Below, piece after piece: positions 55,651-64,000 of a stretch of 64,000 bases of DNA. The notes under the pieces were generated by a model. That model was not told the DNA's origin. It did not search any database and saw only the letters and a list, made by a program, of their open reading frames with translations. Made by a program: the position numbers and the translations under genes. How positions within the stretch are numbered: position 1 is the first letter of the stretch; every line of letters starts with the position of its first letter. Source of the stretch: Oscheius sp. JU75 (lineage: Eukaryota > Nematoda > Chromadorea > Rhabditida > Rhabditidae); the NCBI GenBank assembly GCA_037178855.1, contig JASJZC010000002.1:1488001-1552000 (forward strand). The letters are read 5' to 3'.

Positions 55651-57381
55651 TTAGTGGGTGAAAATACCGACGGGGTAGACTTCCGGCTTAATATTCTTGT
55701 CCAGACCCTTCAGACCCTCCAAAAAGGCGGCAAAAGACTGGGTGGGAGGAACGAAGATGTCACGATTGACCGTGAGACCACATAGACTTTCGACCTGGCC
55801 AAACTGCTTCATGGTGGGGCATTGCCAGTTTCCGAACGGTACGAAATCGTCGAAATTGGCAGGCGACTCGCCAGCCAGACCAGGTCCTCTGACACTGATG
55901 TACCAGAGCATACAATCGGTGCCGGCTCCAATCCAATTGCCGGTGATCTGGTACCAGTCGGACTGACTCGTGTAGATTCCCGGACGGACAGTGTATTGCT
56001 GAAAGAGGTACATTGGAATAGCTAGGAAAAGCTGGTAGCGGGCTTTACAACAGTGCAGTCGGTCAGCTGCCCGATTCCAAATCCGAAGTATTTCGGGTTC
56101 AATCTCCGAGCTTGATCAATGATTTCTTTTTGCATGAGACACTAGACAATATCTTCGAAAAACTTAGGGAAATCACCCGTGTGTTAAAACATTTCAGAAT
56201 CTTACAATACGCGCTTAGCATTCCGGGTTTGGTCTGCCAGGGACTATGGTGTTTATGATCCTGCCACTTTGTATGTCTGCCCGTAAATACGATACTTAGC
56301 TTATGCTAAAAGTTTTGATGACAATTCAATTTCAGATTACGAGAACTCTGCTCATGGTGTGGCACTCAAAGTCACAAGTTGCTAGATAGTTGATAGGGGG
56401 CAGAGAAGACCAATTGACAGGTCACTTAGACAGGGACAGATTGAAAAGGATACGGCAAGTACTTGACAGGCAGACATTAAAGATAATCTTTGTAAGAGGC
56501 GCGTTGTAATTGACAGATCTTTCTGCCGAGAAGAGTACTCTCAAGTCAAGAATACCAGAGAAAAAGAGATTGGAGCGGACAATGGGAGTAGCCATGTCTT
56601 AGCAGTGACAGTGACATTGAGAGTAAGAGTGAGAGTATGTGTGAGAGTGACAGTGACAGATAGTATGAGCAGTGACTCACCCTCATTCTGTTCAGAACAG
56701 AATTGATAAAGTTGATATTCGACTGGATATTGCCCGACCAATGACTCGGAGAGACGACCTGCAGCCAGGCAGAGGTCAACATGATTCCGTTGTTCCGAAG
56801 TCCACTGTACATCTCATCGAACTGGGTGTAGCCAGGCTTAGTTGAGCTGAAACTTTGGACTGACTGCCAAAACAAAAAGCTTACAAAGGCTGCGGAGTCA
56901 TAAAGACATCAGTTCCGATGCAGGCTAAAAGTTTGGGAATGTGTTTCGATTACAGTAGTCTTACGATAAGCGTTGTGAATATTGGTGCAGGCGTAGGGGT
57001 CGTAAGCTCCGTTCCCGGTAGGAGTGTATGCTCTGAAATAATTGGCCAACTGAGAGGATATGACACGAGAACTGATAGACAACGAGACACAGAGACAGAG
57101 AGAAAGAGAGGCAGTCTCGACAACTCACCGAACAATAGCTGCACTGTACCCAGCCTGGGCCAAGCACTGCATCTGGGCATTTGTAGCCGGCTGAGAGAAG
57201 TCTATCGCGTAATAGGCGGGGCGGGGGCAATTGGCGGGGAGGGAAGGTTTAGGTCCAACCTGTATTTCCACCTTACTCTTCAAAAGAGTGAACCTACATC
57301 CTTGATAGGAGGTGCCAGTCCCTCAATCGAGGCGGACAGCCCGATTTGGGCTACAGCCAAAAGCGAGAGTAGAACGAGCAT
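55651..57381 (-). CDS. lys: GH25 lysozyme, nematode lys type
   Basis: This is a secreted lysozyme of the glycoside hydrolase 25 family (the lys-1 to lys-8 type of Caenorhabditis, related to amoebozoan enzymes), active on bacterial cell walls in the gut lumen. The start at 57381 gives the signal peptide MLVLLSLLAVAQIGLSASIE. The mature domain follows: YYAIDFSQPATNAQMQCLAQ with the Asp of the active-site strand, SAAIVRAYTPTGNGAYDPYA, GYTQFDEMYSGLRNNGIMLT, AWLQVVSPSHWSGNIQSN, GIYTSQSDWYQITGNWIG and KQFGQVESLCGLTVNRDIFV. The protein ends VYPVGIFTH. About six introns are present, some with AGAGAC repeats. GATA-type sites upstream suit intestinal expression. Exon limits between 55980 and 56690 were not traced exactly. 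Confidence 0.93.
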
Positions 57382-57415
57382 CGGTTAGGTGAAGCAGTAA
57401 AGACAGGTGACCAGC

Positions 57416-57455
57416 CTGATAGGGACTCTTTAGCCTTTTATCAAGGCTGTTATCT
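57416..57455 (-). promoter_or_regulatory. GATA-type sites upstream of lysozyme
   Basis: Within 75 bp upstream of the ATG lie AGATAA (57450-57455), TTGATAAAA (57436-57444) and, on the plus strand, CTGATAG (57416-57422). WGATAR sites are bound by ELT-2-type GATA factors in nematode intestine. Binding here is inferred only from the motif. Confidence 0.5.
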
Positions 57456-58107
57456 GAGGGATTGTTCTCAAGAAAACAGTGACCGGGATGGAAACGCCAC
57501 GAAAGAGGTTTTTGCAGAAAGGATTAAACTTTGATCACAAAGACAGAGTGATAAAAGAGATAGATAGAGAGAGAGAGAGAGAGAGAAGAGGGATTACCCT
57601 TGACTTGTCAGGCTTAACTCCATGCAAGTGTCCAGTGACTTGTTTGAAAGTACAGAAACGTTGAAAGCTGTAATTGGGAGTCAGGGCTGACAAGTCAAGC
57701 GATACGCCTGTAATTCTTTGCCAAGAGACTTTAGTTCATCTTCAGCTCGTCCACTAGACAAAGATGACTGTCATCAGCAACCGCATCGATGTCAAGGCTC
57801 CGCGCTAAACTACCGCTACATCGACTTTCGCTGAAGGATGCAGAAGCACTTACACCCGGACAGGAACCGAAGCCAGAAGTATGCCTTCTGCCGGACGGAG
57901 AGGACACGGCTCTGATGACACAGCTCCTACCGGACCACCAGAGGAGAGAACGCCAGCTGGTTAATTCTCATCCACTATCTCTGTCTTTCTGTCTCTGTCT
58001 CCCTGTTTCTCTGTTATCTTGTAAATTAAGTAAGGAAAGAAAGTTCATAGTCTACCCGTCTCGAAAGACCACTGTATCTAACAGAAAAGAATAGAGGGAA
58101 GTCTTGA
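57456..58107. other. Spacer lysozyme / JIP-1
   Basis: A short AGAGAG run is at 57566-57586. A Pro/Arg-rich open frame at 57789-57960 has no family pattern and runs into a GTCTCT tract, so it is not called. Confidence 0.5.
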
Positions 58108-61100
58108 TCACTCCAAGTAGATGTCTTCTGTCGGGTGGGCGAACGCCATGTATTCATCGTATGATCTTTTGAAGGCTCGTCTGAACAGTTTCAGTGGTCC
58201 CCGTTAGCCTGACAGCTTACCCAATAGATTCGACGATAGGCTGTGTCGTGGCGTTTGACATGAAGACGTGACAGGCGAATCGGGGGAGGAGAGGGTGTTT
58301 GGTTATGAAACCGAAGTATTTTAGCTGTTTTGGGTGAGCTCCACAAAAACTGATGTTTTGGAGACTGTAGAAGAAGTCAAAGGTTGGGCATTGGAAAAAC
58401 TGGAACGACTACTGTCACTGTCACTGTCTCACTCACATTCTTCTTCTTCTTGTCAATCACATGGATTCCTCGAAACGAAATCTCCATGAGAACTGTCTGC
58501 GGCACTATCGTCTCCTCCCGATTCTTGTAGACAGCTAGTACCTTGTTCATTGCTTGTATCAGGACATCGTTTCCCTTGTGATGAGCAACTTCGATTGAAG
58601 CCAGCATGGTCAGATAGAAGGTATCCCGTTCATTTGTCAGGACCTCTGAGAGGATTGTTCAAAAGACTGTACGGCAAAGACATACTGTTGACAGTTGTAG
58701 GCAAGGCTCCTAGACAGATCTCCTCCACTATGTCAATCTCACAGACCACGGCGGCTGGGAAGATCCCTGACATGCCAGTACGAAGATTAGTACCTGAACA
58801 TGGCTATGTCGAGATCTGAGAAAAGTTAACCGTAGTTCCAGTGGTCCTCACTTTGCCGGTCGACGTGGACAGCGTCACCGATTTCGAGAAGGACTTCGTC
58901 TTGGTGCCTAAAAAGACAAAGTTAGAGACAGAGAGTAACTATATCCTTAGACCTATAGATAGCTAACCACCCTCTCATTACGACAATTTGTTATGCAAAG
59001 TTCTCGAGGACATCCGCAGAATATACAACTACCAACCTTGGAATGAACGTCGACTGAACTCTATGGGTAGGATTCAGACTCTCCGAGGTGGTACAGGAGG
59101 AGACTCCGGAAGAGTCATCAGGGGAGAAGAATGCTGAAAGATACATAGTTTGGCGACAGTTGACTGTCACTTACACTTCCTCTGCTTCCTATAAGAATTT
59201 CCGTTGATTGTGTCATCCTCATAGTAGGATTCCTCGAAGGCGCTTCTGGCCATGACGGAGTCGGTCATACCTGAAAGAGACAGAGTAACAGAGACGGAGG
59301 GACAGAGAGTTAGGGAAGGAGGCATAGAGACTCACCATCAATGAAGCAAAGAGTGTGGTCATTTTTAGGCGGCGGAGGCAGCGTCATTGTTGGAAGACGT
59401 GAGAGGATGTTCGAGTGGAGTGGGAGAGGCGGCAGCCGACGGCCGGATGAGTGCGGAGAGGGTAGAACTGAAAGTTTGTAGTTGTGAAGAGAAGAAGCCT
59501 TGAAATGATCTATGGTCACTGAAATTGTGGGGGCATAAACAAGAGAGTTCGTTGAAAAACATCAGGATTCTGTGAATAACTGGTCATGTCACTGTCACTT
59601 TCACTGACTCCGTCACTCTATCCAGAAATCAATGAAACCCAAGAAGTCAAAATGGGAACCAGCTGGCGGATCTCATGACGAGATATACTCCTCAGCCCGC
59701 GCACATGGTCATTTGATAATGAGATTGGTGGCTCTGGGAGAGAGTGAGCGGGCCTAATCGATTTAGAACCAAGAGAGGACATGGTTCACAACAAGGCCAG
59801 GGGGACAGAGGTAGTAGAAGAATGCATAGGAAATAAGGGGTCGACTGGGCGGCGGCGTTCTCTGCCAATGACAAGATGACAAGTGGCTCCAATGAGCCTT
59901 TCAGAAGAAGAAGAGAGAGAGACAGAGGGGAAGAGTCGATAAAGATAAACAAAGTAAACATAAACAGAGTGGATCATAACCAAGAATGTTGATGATCTTC
60001 GATTCGGATCATAAAAAGACTGTTTCCGAGACGGTACGGGCGCACCCAGCTAGAATGGAAATGCCAAGAGCACCAAAGAATTGTGAGAATTGTAAGAGTT
60101 CTTAGAACCTTTTGGCGGAAGTGATTAAAAAAGTAGTAGAACTATCTAGAAGTGCTCATGCTCACTGTTTCTAGTCTATTAACTAACAATCCATTAAGCT
60201 CTGTCTTTGAAACGGTTGAAGTTGAACCAGTCTCTTATGGTAGTCTTCTGAATATGATAGGCTCTTATTGCTCTCAATTGTACATGGAACTCTTTCAGGT
60301 AAAGTTTTCAAGCATATCTACGATCCAAAAGGCAATGGTATCTGTGGTAGACTATACTGGGATTGCTCGAGGCCTAGTATCAAAAGTGACAAAGCTACCA
60401 GTAGATCGGTTGCTGCATCCCAAGATAGCGAGTCAGGGTGACTCCCTCGGATATCACAAAACTTAATAGGGTTTAGGGCTTGACATTGTTGGATTTACAA
60501 CAGCTTTACAGAGAAAACAATGTTCTTTAGGTATAGTTCCCGCTGGCTTCTTGAAAGGTCGCATCCATATGTCCTTTTTAGAAGCTTACGCAACACGACC
60601 TTTAATTCATCGTTCACTGACGTAAGATCAAGAAGAGACTAATAGAAATGAAAAAGCTCCCAAAAAGGCTTAACAAGGAGGGAGAAAATGAGAGCTGAAA
60701 TGGGATGCCTGGGCTGCGTATGATTGGCCGCAATGACGTTGTCTAGAGGAGGAGAGAAAGGCTGTTTTGGGTCGTCGGAATCGATGTCCCACAATGGAAG
60801 AAACGAGGGTCGAGGGAGAAGAGATTCGGATCAATGGAGTGAGTCTGGAGGGGGCAGAGAGTCTTCTGGTGGAAGAGGAAATTGGAGGGGGTTTGAGAGG
60901 AGTCTCTCTGTCTCTCAGTCTCTCTATAACTCCGTCTGTGTCTCTGTATCTCTGGTGTCTCTGTCTCTCTGCCACTGTCTCGCTGTGTCTCTGTCTTACT
61001 ATCTCTGGTGTCTCTATGTCTCTCTATATCTCTGTCTCTGTGTGTCTGTGTCTCGTTGTCACACTGTCTCTCTCTGTGTCTCTGTGTCTCTCTATCTTTT

Positions 61101-62630
61101 TGTCTTTGTCGCTGTGTCTCTTACTCACCGTGGGGAGGCGACATCGGTGTTTTGATGTGTGCGTATGGGTCCGGGTTCCTTCTGAAAATGTCCAGGGTTA
61201 GAAAAGTCTGAAGAAGAGCTTTAAGAACTGCTCTGGAAGGAGAGCCATTCAATTACGGGGCCCTTCTCTGTGGACTGCCCTGTGCCCGCCCGAAAAGCTC
61301 ATAAGAAGGACGACGGGAAGGAACACATCAGTCATGGAAATCAGAGGGGCGGCTTTTAATTAAGACAGATTATTGGGTGAGAGGGATATTGACAGAGAGA
61401 CAAACCTGGGCGCTGTATCCATGGGAGATTGGGTATTGGAGTGGAGACTGAGCACGGAACAGACTCCAGGACAGGCACGGTGCGAGTGGAGGTCAAGGGT
61501 TGATGGTGGTTGAGCGACTGGTCTGGAAACGATCTGATAGAGAAAAAGAAAGAAAGACAGACAGAATACGAAAACAAGGGATCTTGAGCGCTATAGCCGT
61601 CGGAAAGAGGCAGACGGAGCCATTAAAGGAGATCACCTCCGGCTGTAATTTCTCTAGCCAAAAGCCGTTTCAATCCAATTACTGACTAGGAAGAGAGGAG
61701 GAGTCTTTCTTCAGAGAGACAGAGAGACAGAGAGAGGGAGACAGAAGCCCTACCTGACATCGTGACGGCTCCCAAGCAACAGATCCTGTTCCTCGTATTC
61801 GACTCTCTGTCTCGACTCATAGAATGCCCGGTCGTACATTGATATAGAACTCGTCAAGGACCCTGAAAATTATTCTTTTCTGCCAAAGATACACCCTCAC
61901 CAGCATTGTATCCAACTTCATCCGGTCTCCTAGGAAGCTTCCTTCTCCCCTTTTTGAACTCTTCAGTGGTCACGCTCCTTTTCATCCTCGGATCAGTGTA
62001 ACTGTCATGCATGCTGACATTTCTCCAGTCCTCCTCCTGTGACAACTGGACGATACTTCCTCTCTCTAACCAGGCTGTCCTCTTGTCCAGCTCGTAGCTC
62101 TCCATCTCATCCAGTTGACTGTTCCCGGAATGAGTCGAGCCCCCGAGAAGGACAGGCGGACAGGGAGATGGCACTCCAACTGTCCACTCCACGATAGGGG
62201 GAGGAAGGTTCTCTTGATCGGAATGCTGATGCTCCGGCTCGTAGGTAGTCAAATAGTGGTGGTGTTCTTCATGACTGCCGACTTCTTGAAGGTCATAGAG
62301 TCCACCGTGTGCTGAGCGAGACATGGGGACTGGGGGAGAGCGGTGTTGCTGGGAGAACTGGAAGAATAATTCATGAATTGATACTTGGACAGAGAGAGAC
62401 AGTGACCGGTTACATACCTGCATTGATCTGGTTCGCGGAATGCGTACATTCTCGTCTATCCAACCATTACGATCCTGTCTCGACAGTACATCTTCTTCAG
62501 GCCAGACCTCCTGTTGCGGCCATGGTTCTCTCTGCGGCCATTCATCCTCAGAGGAACCGGTTGACTCTCGGCCCAAGAAGTCTTCTTCAGCTGGTCGTGG
62601 TCGGAGCTGGAGGGAGCGGGAGGATGTCAT
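58108..62630 (-). CDS. jip-1: JIP-1 JNK-interacting scaffold (SH3 + PTB)
   Basis: This is a scaffold for the JNK cascade that also acts as a kinesin-1 cargo adaptor. The start at 62630 ([20 protein letters not shown]) follows a TTTCTTTCAG acceptor by 6 nt. Long polar exons (61856-62630) are followed by small Pro/Ser-rich ones. The SH3 domain is split by short introns: [30 protein letters not shown] and [20 protein letters not shown] (about 58690-59110). The PTB domain follows: [59 protein letters not shown] and FACHVFMSN. The end PTEDIYLE is the same kind of acidic C-terminus that JIP1 uses for kinesin light chain. A Lys/Arg-rich stretch [15 protein letters not shown] (about 61930) might be the JNK-docking site, but this is weak. 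The exon structure between 59560 and 61580 is uncertain. Confidence 0.85.
60152..60466 (+). other. Orphan open frame inside JIP-1 intron
   Basis: A 104-codon frame reads through [20 protein letters not shown] and [20 protein letters not shown]. After its stop, a second frame continues with plausible protein-like content ([20 protein letters not shown]) to about 60620. Codon use looks coding-like, yet no start context, splice site or family is evident. It could be the relic of an inserted element, on the opposite strand to JIP-1. Confidence 0.3.
60900..61125. repeat. Long degenerate (GTCTCT)n tract
   Basis: About 220 bases of GTCTCTGTGTCTCTCT-type words lie in an intron of the JIP-1 gene. It is one of the two longest such tracts in the window. 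Confidence 0.9.
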
Positions 62631-63850
62631 TTTGACTGAAAGAAAAAGATGAGACAGAGAGACGGAGAGCCAGGGAGACAGAGACAGAAATACAGAGAGA
62701 CAGATAGACAGAGACATACTGAGAGGCAGAGAGATAGAGAGAGACAGAGTCTGAACAAACAGATTGTGAAAACTGGTCGGTATTTCAGCCTTCTCGTTCT
62801 CTCGACCAATTAGCTGCAGGAAATGGGAAGCTGGCCTTTTCTGGTGTGCAAGACGAGATGGAAGAGGATGTCGGAGGCGTTCTTAAAAATGCTCCGAGAG
62901 CCAAAAGAAAGCAATTCGGAAATGGGATAGCAACTGAACTCAGAATGCAGAAAAGGTGTCCCAGCTTGGTCCCTCGGGTCATAAGTCAGTGCTCCCAAAA
63001 AAGCCTTGACTCTCAAGATAGGATAAGGAAGTGTCTACTTGAGCGTAGCCGTGTGCGTAAGTGGTCTGTCGGCTGATTGCCCCTAGGGGTAGTTCCACCC
63101 TAGTTCTCCGATTGAATTAGACCCGTAAACACTCGGCTTCTATCACCATCCCCCGTACTAGAACTTTAATGGTCGTGCTTTAAGAAAAAGTGGAGAGCTT
63201 GAGAAAGTAGGGGAGTGAACAAACAGGGTCGGGAACTAATATTATAATCGAGGTCTTTGGCGCCAATTAGCTGGGTATAAACAAGAGATCTAATACATTT
63301 CAAAGAATTGGAGCGAGCAAAATTGTGCGAGCGTGTGAAGGAGGAAAACAATGTTAATTGGGAGAGAGACAGAGAGACAGAGGCTGAAAATCTGAACAGA
63401 ACTGGACTTGCGATCATAGGTGCTAATTCTCCTCAAGAGACAACGAGTCATAGAATGTTCGCTTTTGGAATTACCCAGAACATATATTAATTGCGTGACC
63501 TTAAACGCCGATAACCTACTGAATATGGACGGGCTGTGAACACGGAAATCTCAGTTTTCTAGGAGTTCCCTCTTGTAGTCAGAAATCCAGTGGTTAGAAA
63601 GAGGATGGATGCTAGTATAGAGTATATTGTGAAATTTGAAATGAAAACAAGCTACAGGATCTTCAGTAAACTGGTAAACATATTTCCTTCACTTGCAGGG
63701 ATCGAACCACTGACATTCAGATTACCAGACAAGCGCGCTAAAAGACAGAAAGACAGTGCCTGACAAACATTATTACCTCCGTAATGCAATAGCCTACTCT
63801 ATCAAGAGTCATAATAGTCTCGTTAACCATAGGTTATAGCTTCCTGTGAC
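62631..63850. other. Region upstream of JIP-1, no complete gene
   Basis: An AGAGAC-type tract occupies 62640-62745, just outside the JIP-1 start. Short open frames at 62846-63076 show no family pattern. A reverse tRNA-like repeat lies at 63655-63750. Confidence 0.5.
63655..63750 (-). repeat. tRNA-like SINE head, reverse
   Basis: On the minus strand a perfect B box GGTTCGATCCC lies near 63700 and TTTTAGCGCGCTTG near 63735. The tail side reads ATGTTTACCAGTTTACTGAA and AGATCCTGTAGC, resembling the tail of the other SINE-like copies. Confidence 0.55.
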
Positions 63851-63853
63851 TCA

Positions 63854-63953
63854 CTCTGATTTCCTGGAACTCCAAGAACAGGAGACAAAGGTCTCGGTGG
63901 AGAAGGAGTGTCAGCCGTCGAGGCGCAGCTGGATGGCAGTGGTATAGAGTTCT
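63854..63953 (-). CDS. Partial gene: probable coding exon at window edge
   Basis: Between a CTCTTTCAG acceptor (63954-63962) and a GTGAGTC donor near 63851, the minus strand is open for AVSQNSIPLPSSCASTADTP and SPPRPLSPVLGVPGNQ. The composition is Pro/Ser-rich, similar to JIP-1 linker exons, so it may belong to a longer JIP-1 isoform or to another gene running in from the right. Other frames are also open. Confidence 0.35.
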
Positions 63954-64000
63954 GGGAGACGGCTGAAAGAGAGAGAGGGTGAGATGAGTTTTGGAAGTGT

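Noticed and set aside
57789-58094. Short gene between lysozyme and JIP-1
   Set aside because: The frame is Pro/Arg/Glu-rich, ends in a GTCTCT tract and has no splice or family support.
1-64000. Tardigrade origin, suggested by an LEA-like gene
   Set aside because: Intron size and TTTTCAG acceptors, the DUF1679 kinase, lys-type GH25 and the 5S sequence all fit a nematode better.

Overview
The window is animal nuclear DNA and reads as a nematode. Introns are very short (commonly 30-50 nt, one of 28 nt) and end in TTTTCAG. Two genes are of kinds expanded in nematodes: a DUF1679/CHK-type kinase-like gene and an lys-type GH25 lysozyme. A nematode-like 5S rRNA is present, and many coding starts sit just behind an unpaired 3' splice acceptor, as expected with spliced-leader trans-splicing. 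I cannot name the species.

Left part (1-16 kb): a decayed Helitron helicase remnant (about 160-1840); a large LEA-like/11-mer repeat protein (3205-7904, +); a four-pass membrane protein (8027-8791, -); an unrecognised 162-residue protein (9235-9872, +); a CHK-kinase-like gene (10024-11557, -); a protein with about 12 membrane segments (12714-~14670, -); and a small membrane protein (14904-15632, -). Introns and spacers here are full of degenerate GTCTCT/AGAGAC tracts.

Middle (18-45 kb): a NADAR (YbiA-like) gene with a disordered N-terminal region (18264-~21220, -) lies head-to-head with OGFOD1/Tpa1-type prolyl hydroxylase (21874-24882, +). Then comes the NURF-1/BPTF chromatin-remodelling locus on the minus strand. 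It appears split into two genes: an N-terminal gene (34454-44282; AT hooks, DDT, PHD, WHIM-like region) with its own stop codon and poly(A) signal, and a C-terminal gene (25046-32971; two PHD fingers and a bromodomain) with its own start and acceptor. The last part of the first gene and the first part of the second are paralogous exons with the same intron position. A TATA-box first exon inside the C-terminal gene (start 28493) predicts a shorter PHD-PHD-bromodomain isoform.

Right part (45-64 kb): an unrecognised gene of about 200 codons (45818-46819, +); a 105-residue secreted protein (47212-47567, +); a 5S rRNA gene (48198-48316, -); a UDP-glycosyltransferase (48568-50619, +); an HSPA13/STCH-type microsomal Hsp70 (51202-54390, +); the lys-type lysozyme (55651-57381, -) with GATA-type sites upstream; and a JIP-1 JNK scaffold gene (58108-62630, -) with SH3 and PTB domains.

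Introns and spacers carry several dispersed repeat families: tRNA-derived SINE-like elements, a terminal-inverted-repeat MITE resembling Tc1/mariner ends, a family starting with GTCCGTCTGTCC, and an odd pair of interleaved inverted repeats at 17389-17518. There is no operon in the bacterial sense. Gene products group loosely as chromatin control (NURF, perhaps NADAR), ER/secretory functions (HSPA13, UGT, lysozyme), oxygen/translation sensing (OGFOD1), stress protection (LEA-like) and signalling (JIP-1).
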